From G965247265 sp965247265 (GTDB lineage Bacteria; Pseudomonadota; Gammaproteobacteria; UBA4575): a DNA stretch of 64,000 nucleotides. Of the stretch, positions 47,993 to 54,942 are shown piece by piece. The notes beneath the pieces are model-generated. The model made no database searches, had not been told where the DNA came from, and was given only the letters and a program-made list of their open reading frames with translations. The translations under genes were made by a program, and so were the position numbers. How positions within the stretch are numbered: position 1 is the first letter of the stretch; every line of letters starts with the position of its first letter. The stretch lies in NCBI GenBank assembly GCA_965247265.1, contig OZ252002.1, positions 558,001 through 622,000 of the forward strand. Direction: 5' to 3'.

Positions 47993-48859
47993 TTAGTTTT
48001 GTTTACGAGGAGTATCCCAGTAACGTCGGTTAATAGTATAGTTTGTAATCTTGCCAATAAATGGCAACGCCAACATGCCGGGTAACCAGGTGCAATGTTG
48101 GAGATCGCGGAATGTATTAATACCGATAGTCATTTGTTCGTGTCCCGCACGAGGTTGATTACGATAGGTGCCAAACAACAGATCCCACCACGGTAAATTG
48201 AATCCGAAGTTACTATTCGTTTCATCATCTTCAACTGAATGATGCACTCGGTGCATATCTGGTATAACGATGAACCAGCGTAGTACACGATCTACATTTT
48301 TCGGTATACGAACGTTTGCGTGGTTGAACATACTGGTGGCATTTAACAACACTTCAAAAATCACAACGGCAACAATCGGCGGGCCAAGTATAATAATCGT
48401 TGCAAACTTGATAAGCATAGATAAGATAATTTCAATCGGATGGAAACGTGATCCAGTGGTTACGTCGAAATCGAGGTCGGCATGATGAACTCGATGCAAT
48501 CGCCAAAGCACAGGGATAGCATGGACTAACACATGTTGAAAATAAATTACAGCATCCATAATAATTACGGACATAATTACTGCAAACCAGTATGGGGTCT
48601 GTAGATAATTTAGTATGCCCCAGCCCTGTGTTTCTGCAACAGTGGCCATACCTACTGCGGCTGCGGGGAATATCAAGCGTAAAATTACTGTGTTAAGTGC
48701 CACAATTCCAAGGTTATTCATCCAACGTGTGGATTTTGAAACGCTGAGGGCGCGTCGAGGAGTAAGAAGTTCCCACACGGCCATTACTCCAAGCACCGCA
48801 AAGAAGAATCCAATGCGGATGCCTACTTCATAATTTGCTATAAATTCGTTTAGGTTCAC
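47993..48859 (-). CDS. Sterol desaturase / fatty acid hydroxylase superfamily protein
   Basis: 288 residues, four or five membrane helices. The di-iron histidine clusters are H109xxxH113, H122RVHH126, H140 and a later HRVHHS. These integral membrane enzymes hydroxylate or desaturate lipids with oxygen. The lipid substrate is unknown. It is divergent from the ArsR-rhodanese regulator across 78 bases, so the regulator may control it. Confidence 0.9.
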   Translation of the reverse strand: MNLNEFIANYEVGIRIGFFFAVLGVMAVWELLTPRRALSVSKSTRWMNNLGIVALNTVILRLIFPAAAVGMATVAETQGWGILNYLQTPYWFAVIMSVIIMDAVIYFQHVLVHAIPVLWRLHRVHHADLDFDVTTGSRFHPIEIILSMLIKFATIIILGPPIVAVVIFEVLLNATSMFNHANVRIPKNVDRVLRWFIVIPDMHRVHHSVEDDETNSNFGFNLPWWDLLFGTYRNQPRAGHEQMTIGINTFRDLQHCTWLPGMLALPFIGKITNYTINRRYWDTPRKQN

Positions 48860-48937
48860 GGATTATTTCTCTTAAGTCCTTGTGTCTATGTTTAAGGTGT
48901 TCTAAAATATTAAATAGATCAATTGAATATTATATGT

Positions 48938-49615
48938 ATGTCGTCTAATACATTCAAGAAAGAGTTATTTTCTCAATTTGCGCAAGTTGGTAAATCACTC
49001 AGCAACGGTAACCGATTAGAATTATTGGAGTTTCTAGCTCAAGGTGAACGCACTGTAGATGAGTTAGCAAAGGCATCTGGGCTTACTGTTGCTAATGCCT
49101 CTCAACACCTACAGGGCTTACGTCGATCAGGTCTCGTCAAGTCCAGAGCTGAGGGACAAAAGTCTTATTATCGTTTAAGTGACTATTCAGTAGTTGCATT
49201 AATGGCGCTGTTGCGAAAAATTGCCGAAGAGAACATAGCTGAAATTCAAGTATTGATCGCAAACTATTTATCATCAATAGATGATTTAGAACCAGTATCA
49301 AGAGATGAATTACTTAAGCGTGCAAAAAAAGGAGCAGTTACCGTAATCGATGTGCGTCCTAAGCATGAGTATGAACAGGGCCATCTTCCGTACGCTACTA
49401 ATATTCCGTTATCTGAATTAAAAAAAGAGTTAAAAAAATTACCACGGAAAAAAGAAATCGTTGCGTATTGTCGTGGTCCACGCTGTATTTTAGCATTTGA
49501 AGCAGTTGAGCAATTACGGTCTAAAGGTTACAAAGCACGTCGACTCGAAGATGGGTTTCCTGAATGGAAGCTTGAAGGGTTTCCCATTGAAGAGGGGATC
49601 AATAGTACAAATTAA
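48938..49615 (+). CDS. ArsR-type regulator fused to a rhodanese domain
   Basis: About 225 residues. An N-terminal winged helix of the ArsR type (RLELLEFLAQGERTVDELAK, LTVANASQHLQGLRRSGLV) is joined to a C-terminal rhodanese domain (VIDVRPKHEYEQGHLPYATN, active-site loop CRGPRC). Such fusions are thought to sense sulfur species through the rhodanese cysteine. The ATG at 48938 is preferred over an in-frame TTG at 48923. It is divergent from the desaturase-like gene. Confidence 0.9.
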   Translation: MSSNTFKKELFSQFAQVGKSLSNGNRLELLEFLAQGERTVDELAKASGLTVANASQHLQGLRRSGLVKSRAEGQKSYYRLSDYSVVALMALLRKIAEENIAEIQVLIANYLSSIDDLEPVSRDELLKRAKKGAVTVIDVRPKHEYEQGHLPYATNIPLSELKKELKKLPRKKEIVAYCRGPRCILAFEAVEQLRSKGYKARRLEDGFPEWKLEGFPIEEGINSTN

Positions 49616-49625
49616 GCAGTTTTAT

Positions 49626-49654
49626 GATGTCCGCTTTTGGCCGAAAGCGGACAC
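49626..49654 (+). repeat. GC-rich palindromic repeat, copy 9
   Basis: ATGTCCGCTTTTGGCCGAAA then GCGGACACT. This is the most symmetrical copy, with TGTCCGCTTT pairing with AAAGCGGACA. It begins 11 bases after the ArsR-rhodanese stop. Confidence 0.85.
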
Positions 49655-49684
49655 TTGCTATGATTCAAGGAAGATTAACAACTG

Positions 49685-49713
49685 AATGACCGCTAACGAC
49701 CCAAAGCGGACTT
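49685..49713 (+). repeat. GC-rich palindromic repeat, copy 10
   Basis: AATGACCGCTAACGACCCAA then AGCGGACTT. Consensus form. With copy 9 it forms the second example of the composite unit seen at 44873-44960. Confidence 0.85.
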
Positions 49714-49741
49714 TAATGTAATCAAAAAGAATAGATAAACA

Positions 49742-50059
49742 ATGCTTGTAAAATTTCAGACTAAATCATATCCAGCAATTGTTATGTTTGGTGATATTGC
49801 TAAAAAGTTAATTAAGTACATGGGCCATAGTGGAACTACACCAAGTGCGATTGATGCTAAAGACGTCCCTACTGCTTTACAAAATTTACAAGAGGTGCTT
49901 AAAAAAGAAATTAACTCAACAGAAAATTTGTCAAAAAGTAAAAATACTGAAGACGATGAAGAGGAGTATGTAAGTCTAGATATAAGAGCAAAACCATTAA
50001 TCGAGTTGCTTCAAACTGCTATAAGTGAAGATGAGTATGTGATGTGGGATAATACTTGA
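49742..50059 (+). CDS. DUF1840 family protein
   Basis: 105 residues: MLVKFQTKSYPAIVMFGDIA at the start, a charged middle (about 55-80) and SLDIRAKPLIELLQTAISED near the end. This matches DUF1840, a small cytoplasmic family of beta- and gammaproteobacteria with no known function. It is framed by repeat copies 10 and 11. Confidence 0.85.
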   Translation: MLVKFQTKSYPAIVMFGDIAKKLIKYMGHSGTTPSAIDAKDVPTALQNLQEVLKKEINSTENLSKSKNTEDDEEEYVSLDIRAKPLIELLQTAISEDEYVMWDNT

Positions 50060-50091
50060 GATTAATCTTACCAGCTTGTTGAATTATGAAG

Positions 50092-50121
50092 AATGACCGC
50101 TAACGACCCTAAGCGGACATT
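50092..50121 (+). repeat. GC-rich palindromic repeat, copy 11
   Basis: AATGACCGCTAACGACCCTA then AGCGGACATT. It stands 33 bases after the DUF1840 stop. Confidence 0.85.
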
Positions 50122-50207
50122 AGAAGTATAGATAAATAAGTGGCTCAGCATTTTCTCAGACCGAGGAGTATAATTCCCCTATAAGAATAATAAGTAGAGA
50201 GGATGCA

Positions 50208-50270
50208 ATGAAAATACTCCTACCAATCATTTTAATTTTATTCGCAGCACCGTGTTTTGGGGAGTATTAA
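50208..50270 (+). CDS. 20-residue hydrophobic small ORF
   Basis: The peptide is MKILLPIILILFAAPCFGEY, with a strong ribosome site (AGAGAGGA) before its ATG. Its stop TAA is followed directly by the ATG of the next small membrane protein. It looks like a bare signal peptide or a leader peptide. It could be a real small membrane peptide, a translational leader, or the stub of a decayed secreted protein. Confidence 0.45.
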   Translation: MKILLPIILILFAAPCFGEY

Positions 50271-50480
50271 ATGAAAACTCTTACAAAATTATTGATCACA
50301 ACAGAGCAAATATTTATGTGGGCACTTGGGATTTGTATTGTTCTGGGAGTACCAGATTATCTGAATTTAATTGAAGTCTCTAAAATTGTCTATGGAATTT
50401 TTGCTGGTATTGCTATTTGTGCAATTATCTTTCGTATTTACTTACATCTACAAATCGCAAAAGAAGAAGGGGAAATATAG
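50271..50480 (+). CDS. Small two-helix membrane protein, unknown
   Basis: 69 residues with two predicted membrane helices (about 13-30 and 38-58) and a charged C-terminus (QIAKEEGEI). No family is recognised. The ATG directly follows the stop of the 20-residue ORF, and its ribosome site (GGGGAG) lies within that ORF. The tRNA-Gly gene follows after 49 bases. Confidence 0.6.
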   Translation: MKTLTKLLITTEQIFMWALGICIVLGVPDYLNLIEVSKIVYGIFAGIAICAIIFRIYLHLQIAKEEGEI

Positions 50481-50529
50481 TAACAAATAATGCGCATCAT
50501 CCAATCCTTTACTAAAATTTAATTTTCTA

Positions 50530-50604
50530 GCGGGCGTCGTATAGTGGTTATTACCCGAGCTTCCCAAGCTCGTGAGGTGGGTTCGATCCCCATCGTCCGC
50601 TCCA
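50530..50604 (+). tRNA. tRNA-Gly (anticodon CCC), CCA encoded
   Basis: The acceptor arm GCGGGCG pairs with CGTCCGC, with one G-U pair. The anticodon stem CGAGC/GCTCG closes the loop TTCCCAA, giving anticodon CCC. The T-arm GTGGGTTCGATCCCCAT (T loop TTCGATC) is normal. CCA is encoded at 50602-50604. A truncated repeat copy begins at the next base. Confidence 0.95.
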
Positions 50605-50627
50605 AGCTAACGACCCAAAGCGGTCAT
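50605..50627 (+). repeat. GC-rich palindromic repeat, copy 12 (left-truncated, abuts tRNA)
   Basis: GCTAACGACCCAAAGCGGTC then AT. The left arm is missing beyond GCT and the tRNA CCA end takes its place. The tRNA acceptor end itself reads GTCCGCT, similar to the lost arm. Confidence 0.7.
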
Positions 50628-50656
50628 ACACAATTTAATATTCTATTACCTGATTA

Positions 50657-50971
50657 ATGAGTCTAGATATTTCTTACATTGAACGCAGTGAAAGCGCAAA
50701 GCTGATCGTTGAATACTGTGAAGATTTAGCAGATGAATTAAATCTTGAGTTAGTTAAAACTCCTTATTGGGGGTTACCAATTATAGATACAGTTTCAGTC
50801 TATGAGTACAGTGATTTAATTATAGAGACTTCATTAGGTTCTACGAAAGTGAAAATCTTGCGCAAGGAGTTAGAAGAATACCCTGGGAAAGTTGGTAATG
50901 AAGAAGTAAAAGGAAAAATAAGAGGTGCGTTTAAGACTCTAATGGCTAAAACTGATTTAAATGACCGCTAA
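50657..50971 (+). CDS. Hypothetical protein
   Basis: 104 residues, soluble, acidic and lysine-rich, with no family recognised. It contains LIVEYCEDLADELNLELVKT and a C-terminal helix-rich part. The last codons and the stop lie in repeat copy 13: the frame ends L-N-D-R-stop, reading TTAAATGACCGCTAA. The original C-terminus may have been replaced when the repeat arrived. Confidence 0.6.
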   Translation: MSLDISYIERSESAKLIVEYCEDLADELNLELVKTPYWGLPIIDTVSVYEYSDLIIETSLGSTKVKILRKELEEYPGKVGNEEVKGKIRGAFKTLMAKTDLNDR

Positions 50972-50987
50972 CGACCCAAAGCGGACG
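50960..50987 (+). repeat. GC-rich palindromic repeat, copy 13 (supplies a stop codon)
   Basis: AATGACCGCTAACGACCCAA then AGCGGACG. The TAA inside the copy is the stop of the upstream gene. Confidence 0.85.
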
Positions 50988-51020
50988 TCTGGTTTTGGTC
51001 GAAATGGATCTCCGTCAGTA

Positions 51021-51058
51021 TATTAGACGACAATTAGATCCTATAATTATAGTTGGGT
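51021..51058 (+). repeat. Second dispersed element, copy a
   Basis: TATTAGACGACAATTAG, then about 13 bases, then TAGTTGGGTG. It resembles the stretch at 58121-58161. Both have a short inverted pair CAAYTAG / TAGTTG and both follow a copy of the main repeat. Confidence 0.4.
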
Positions 51059-51075
51059 GTAAAGGAGAAAAGACT

Positions 51076-51609
51076 ATGCTAGTAGTGTTTGTTACACATC
51101 CTGAGGCAAAAGACGTATCGCGAGGGCATGTTCGAGCTCTAAGTGAGAAAGGAAAAGAATCTGCGCACGAGGTTGGTACAAGGTTACTTAGCATGCTTCC
51201 GCCACTCTTTAAAGAGTATGGTATTGAGGAAGTTAATTCTATTGCAAGCTCACCTTCAACTCGATGTGTAGAAACAGCAGTATTAGTTGCTGACATTCTC
51301 TCTGATATTGCCAACGTGGACGAAATAGTTGTTACTGAAGAATTCAAAGTGCCACTGTCGAGGGAAGCAGTATCAGGGGCGCTTCGTGAGCTTGGTTCTG
51401 GTACGGCGATCGTGGCTCTTCATGCAGATCTTCCTTCTGTTTTAAAAAAGGGGGCAATTCAGCTGTCCGAGCTAAATAAAGATAACTTTTTACGGGATAA
51501 ACCTGTAATAGCGATTACAAACTATGATCCTAATTGTTCTATTGAAGAGGGTACGCTAATTTGTTGCGAGAAATACAATGGTACTGATTGGGAAAGTATA
51601 CTTACTTGA
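51076..51609 (+). CDS. Degenerate histidine-phosphatase-like protein (SixA-like)
   Basis: 177 residues. VVFVTHPEAKDVSRGH stands where the family has xxRHGxT, so the catalytic histidine (H8) is kept but the preceding arginine is replaced by threonine. Later motifs fit: IASSPSTRCVETAVLVADIL and VALHADLPS (second histidine region). The substrate is unknown and activity is doubtful. The ATG at 51076 has a strong AAAGGAG site. An open frame back to 50995 crosses a dispersed element and is unlikely to be translated. Confidence 0.65.
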   Translation: MLVVFVTHPEAKDVSRGHVRALSEKGKESAHEVGTRLLSMLPPLFKEYGIEEVNSIASSPSTRCVETAVLVADILSDIANVDEIVVTEEFKVPLSREAVSGALRELGSGTAIVALHADLPSVLKKGAIQLSELNKDNFLRDKPVIAITNYDPNCSIEEGTLICCEKYNGTDWESILT

Positions 51610-51688
51610 CTGAAAAATGCTGCCCAACTAGGTCTACTGTCCCACTAGTACCAATAAAATTTATCACACCTCATTTTAAAGAATTTGG

Positions 51689-51719
51689 AATAACCGCTAT
51701 TGGCCGAAAGCGGACATTC
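51689..51719 (+). repeat. GC-rich palindromic repeat, copy 14
   Basis: AATAACCGCTATTGGCCGAA then AGCGGACATTC. It lies between the convergent ends of the histidine-phosphatase-like gene and the riboswitch-controlled gene. Confidence 0.8.
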
Positions 51720-51755
51720 GAAAATTATAAATAGACTAGTAATTAAGAGGTGTTC

Positions 51756-52118
51756 TTACAATAGCTTATCTTTAGCATAATGCATGCGTTTATAAAGTGG
51801 TGCGCATTTAGGCAGTATGTATTCATAAAATTCGGATCTACTCAGCTTGTTTCGAATCGCAAATTGTTTGGCAACATTAATGTACATATCGCAAATAGCG
51901 ATTTCATTCTCAAATCGCTTTTCTTTTCTTGAAATTACGGCTGCTTGCTCAAAATATTTAGGTGAGGGCATAATGCCTGTGTCTACGGCCTTCTGTACTT
52001 CATCTCTACAGAAATCAACAACTCTATTTAGATCAGTATCTGCACGTGAGCGCTTTCTTACCACTAATGCGGGTACTTTTTGAATTGTCTTTTGAATTAT
52101 TGTATCCAGCTTGCTCAT
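51756..52118 (-). CDS. Hypothetical protein under a c-di-GMP riboswitch
   Basis: 120 residues, basic and helical, with no signal peptide or membrane helix. Features are KVPALVVRKRSRADTDLNRV, a central FCRDEVQKAVDTGIMPSPKY and YEYILPKCAPLYKRMHYAKD near the end. No family is recognised. Its leader carries a class I cyclic-di-GMP riboswitch about 200 bases upstream, which suggests a role in the motile-to-sessile switch, surface behaviour or a related c-di-GMP output. The gene stands alone between repeat copy 14 and a long gene-free leader. Confidence 0.7.
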   Translation of the reverse strand: MSKLDTIIQKTIQKVPALVVRKRSRADTDLNRVVDFCRDEVQKAVDTGIMPSPKYFEQAAVISRKEKRFENEIAICDMYINVAKQFAIRNKLSRSEFYEYILPKCAPLYKRMHYAKDKLL

Positions 52119-52318
52119 GCCATCACGTGTTCCCTTTATGATGTCAGCCTAATTTAAAATAAGAATAAATGGGCATATCTTAAATCCCGATAAGTGGTGA
52201 AATATTTGCTCCGAAATTGAATATTGATTGGGGAATAAATGATGAGGGTCGCGGAAGCAAAGCAGGGATTTAGGATATTAAGAAAAGGGAGTCAATGGTG
52301 TAATAGGCGTACTATCCT

Positions 52319-52394
52319 GGCAATCCCGCTGTCTTAGAAACTTTGCTTCCTTAGACCGGTAATTTTGCGCCCCTATTTTTCAATAGGTTTGCCG
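52319..52394 (-). ncRNA. Class I cyclic-di-GMP riboswitch (GEMM-I)
   Basis: Read 5' to 3' on the minus strand the segment begins GGCAAACC. A hairpin CCUAUU-GAAA-AAUAGG with a GNRA tetraloop comes next, then GGCGCAAAA, CCGGUCUAAGG, a loop, CUAAGACAGC and GGGAUUGCC. This follows the GEMM-I consensus (GGCAAACC, GAAA loop, GACGCAAAG, GGUCU...AGACAGC, GGGUUGCC) element by element and resembles Vibrio Vc2. A downstream stretch (AATCCCTGCT and CTTTGCTTCC, minus strand of 52253-52270) can pair with the 3' strand of the aptamer and its P2 loop, a plausible expression platform. It lies in the leader of the 120-residue gene at 51756-52118. Confidence 0.88.
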
Positions 52395-52434
52395 TTTTTC
52401 AGTAGTAATGATTCCTCCAAGTTTTATTAAGTTC

Positions 52435-52440
52435 ATTATA
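52435..52440 (-). promoter_or_regulatory. -10 element of the riboswitch transcript
   Basis: A perfect TATAAT on the minus strand lies about 40 bases before the riboswitch aptamer. The -35 region is weak (GCCAAT or similar), so the promoter call is tentative. Confidence 0.4.
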
Positions 52441-52689
52441 AATAATTTATCTCAAAATTGGCTGGGTGAAATTCACATTACCTTGTGGTTTTAGTTGTGA
52501 AAAACAATTAAGACGATTTTGTAAATTAATTTAATCTCAGTAATTTATAGTCCATCAAAAATGAACGGTAAAATTCAGCCGATAGAATGTAGTACGACAT
52601 TTATGAACTATGCAAGCTGTGAATAGCTTCAATAATAAAGCAAAGATTTAAATATAAGATATATAACTAATTTCAAGAAAGGTTTTGCA
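52441..52689. other. Rest of the 52.1-52.7 kb gene-free stretch
   Basis: Apart from the riboswitch leader on the minus strand, this AT-rich stretch has no gene I can support. It should contain the promoter of the 81-residue gene at 52690. A 31-codon plus-strand frame near 52241 runs antisense through the riboswitch and is judged accidental. Confidence 0.4.
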
Positions 52690-52935
52690 ATGGGTAATGA
52701 ATCAATAATTGACGATATTGTTGGGAAAGTACAGTCCAAACTCGTTAAAGAACAGCCTAAAAAAACAACTTTCGTACCCGATGAAGATGCTGTAATTGAA
52801 CACATCTGGATGTCTGAGGATCATTCGCAAATCAAAGAAAATACAGTGACGAAGCGAGACCCAAGAGTTGATACAGGGATACTAAAAGATCGTATTGCAG
52901 AGAAAATAGCGAAATTAAATAGTAATTCGGCTTAG
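52690..52935 (+). CDS. Hypothetical small acidic protein
   Basis: 81 residues, soluble, charged and probably helical or disordered (IIDDIVGKVQSKLVKEQPKK, later DTGILKDRIAEKIAKLN). No family is recognised. The ribosome site AAAGG is 8 bases before the ATG. It is a single gene, followed by another unknown small gene 103 bases on. Confidence 0.55.
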   Translation: MGNESIIDDIVGKVQSKLVKEQPKKTTFVPDEDAVIEHIWMSEDHSQIKENTVTKRDPRVDTGILKDRIAEKIAKLNSNSA

Positions 52936-53038
52936 AAGCCAGTTACATTTATTCTAAGCATTACGCATTTAAAAATTAACAACTAACATTATATTTTTTT
53001 TAGTTCGTCTTAACATCAATCGATTTCGCGCACTTATC

Positions 53039-53308
53039 ATGGAATTTGATCAAACACTCCTTACTCAAAGATACTTAATTGATGTCATTACGTGTATTGA
53101 AAAACACGGATTGGATGTGGATGATTTTGAGTTTTCTACACAGCGTACACAAAGCTACAAACATGGGAATTTAGATCCTAAAGCAGTGGTTTATGCACAT
53201 CGTCTTAGTACAGGAGTTGAGATAAGCTATATTCTTGGCGGTGATCCTGATTTTTCAATGGAATTTTCAGATGATTTACAAGCGGGATTATTCGAAAAAA
53301 TTTCATAA
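53039..53308 (+). CDS. Hypothetical protein
   Basis: 89 residues, soluble and acidic: LTQRYLIDVITCIEKHGLDV, VVYAHRLSTGVEISYILGGD. No family is recognised and no ribosome site is clear. The even codon use and lack of stops support a real gene. The 250 bases to the subtilase gene hold nothing else I can identify. Confidence 0.5.
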   Translation: MEFDQTLLTQRYLIDVITCIEKHGLDVDDFEFSTQRTQSYKHGNLDPKAVVYAHRLSTGVEISYILGGDPDFSMEFSDDLQAGLFEKIS

Positions 53309-53561
53309 AAATGTCAAATCAAAAAAGAAGCAGTTCATTTTTACTCAGTAAGTTACAAACATATTCATATTTGAAGCAGTTATATTTGAAAAAAACAATT
53401 TCTTTATTTGATTACCGTTCATAAGTAAATATGGGCAGTTGATCAGGATAAATACATACCAAATATATAATAATTCGATACTACTAGGGATATGTAGGTC
53501 ATTCGATATTTTAGATTGAGTTGGTATCAAATGAGAGTATTTAGGAAAGGAGTCTCGCGTC

Positions 53562-54725
53562 ATGCGTATTAAATTCTTGCTGCCGGTTTTAATGATTACA
53601 ATTTCTGTATTCAGTATCTCTGCCTATGGTCAGAATGAAGGCCGTAATCTTGGTGTATCAGTAGAGCTTCGTGATGAAATTCGTAACAGTTACATTTTTA
53701 TTTTTAAAGACGATGTGCCATCTTCTAAAGTTAACAAGCAAGCAAATGATATTACGCGAGCTGCGGGCGGTAATGTAACCCGTGTTTATAAAACCGCTAT
53801 CAAAGGATTCTCTGCAAAGATGCCAGGCGAGGTCGCTGCACGATTAGCCGCAAAAAACCCTAACATTGCCTACTATGAACCCGATGCAATTGCTTTTGCA
53901 TCTCCAAAGCCGCCCTGGGCTGAAGGTGGCAATGGTGGGGGTGAAGAGACGAGTTGTACCCCACAGCAAACATCTTGGGGTATCACAAGAATTGGTGGTG
54001 GTACTAATTCTGGAGCTAGTTCGACTGCCTGGGCTCTTGATACGGGTATTGATCTTGATCACCCAGACTTAAATGTAGATGTACAACGCAGTGATAATTT
54101 TGTATTTCGTGGCAAGAATTCACCGAATGATGGGAACGGTCACGGGACTCATGTAGCGGGGACGATTGGTGCAATTGATAATGAATGCGATGTGGTAGGC
54201 GTTGCACCAGGTACAAATTTGGTTGCGATCCGGGTATTAGATAATAGTGGCTCTGGGAGTTATTCAGGTGTAATTGCAGGCGTTGATTATGTAGCAGCAA
54301 ATGCACAATCAGGTGATGCGGCCAACATGAGTTTAAGTGGACCAAAAAGTAATGCTTTAAATAATGCTGTGATTGGTGCAGCACAAAGTGGAATTAAATT
54401 TGCACTAGCTGCTGGTAATGAATCGGACAATTCAAATAACTATTCCCCCGCGAGCGCACAACACAATAATATTTATACGGTCTCAACAATAGACAGTAAC
54501 GATTATTTCGCATGGTTCTCAAATTATGGGAACCCACCCATCGATTGTGCAGCACCTGGTGTAAATGTTTTGTCCACTAAAAAAGGTGGGGGAACCACAA
54601 CATTCTCTGGTACATCCATGGCGGCCCCTCATGTTGCCGGTTTACTACTAAATGGACTGCCTGCTTCAGGTGGCTACGCGATTAATGATCCAGATGGTAC
54701 TTCAGATTCAATCTGTCATCGTTAA
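53562..54725 (+). CDS. Secreted subtilisin-like serine protease (S8) with I9 propeptide
   Basis: 387 residues. Signal peptide (about 1-23), an inhibitor I9-type propeptide (about 43-108, YIFIFKDDVPSSKVNKQAN, GFSAKMP, YYEPD) and an S8 domain with triad D160 (ALDTGIDLDHPDL), H194 (GHGTHVAGT) and S352 (SGTSMAAPHVAG). The oxyanion asparagine is N286 (AAGNES). Two cysteines (C132, C209) may form a disulfide. It is exported, self-processed and degrades proteins. Ribosome site AAAGGAG precedes the ATG. Intact. Confidence 0.93.
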   Translation: MRIKFLLPVLMITISVFSISAYGQNEGRNLGVSVELRDEIRNSYIFIFKDDVPSSKVNKQANDITRAAGGNVTRVYKTAIKGFSAKMPGEVAARLAAKNPNIAYYEPDAIAFASPKPPWAEGGNGGGEETSCTPQQTSWGITRIGGGTNSGASSTAWALDTGIDLDHPDLNVDVQRSDNFVFRGKNSPNDGNGHGTHVAGTIGAIDNECDVVGVAPGTNLVAIRVLDNSGSGSYSGVIAGVDYVAANAQSGDAANMSLSGPKSNALNNAVIGAAQSGIKFALAAGNESDNSNNYSPASAQHNNIYTVSTIDSNDYFAWFSNYGNPPIDCAAPGVNVLSTKKGGGTTTFSGTSMAAPHVAGLLLNGLPASGGYAINDPDGTSDSICHR

Positions 54726-54809
54726 CCATAGCTGCTAATAACACAGTTTTATGTTCAGCAAATATTAGTTGCTAGTTTTGTCCTTCTAAGCTTTTCTGAG
54801 TAAATTCTG

Positions 54810-54840
54810 AATGACCGCTAATGGCCGTAAGCAGACATTC
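54810..54840 (+). repeat. GC-rich palindromic repeat, copy 15
   Basis: AATGACCGCTAATGGCCGTA then AGCAGACATTC. Second-subtype centre with one unpaired arm position. It is 85 bases after the subtilase stop. Confidence 0.75.
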
Positions 54841-54892
54841 GTGATCTAAATTAAGGAAGAATCAGTTTGGAATCTTCAAATCAGAATAGTTT

Positions 54893-54922
54893 AATGTCCG
54901 CTAACGACCCAAAGCGGATATT
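54893..54922 (+). repeat. GC-rich palindromic repeat, copy 16
   Basis: AATGTCCGCTAACGACCCAA then AGCGGATATT. It lies 20 bases upstream of the cupin ATG, one of the few copies before a gene rather than after one. Confidence 0.8.
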
Positions 54923-54942
54923 CAAATGATAATAATTTTATT

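Noticed and set aside
49497..49685. 62-residue ORF ending RFWPKADTCYDSRKINN
   Set aside because: It is out of frame within the rhodanese gene and then reads the repeat. Such PKAD-type peptides are common annotation artefacts of this kind of repeat.
52241..52336. 31-codon plus-strand ORF starting MRVAEAKQG
   Set aside because: It runs antisense to the riboswitch leader and has no ribosome site.
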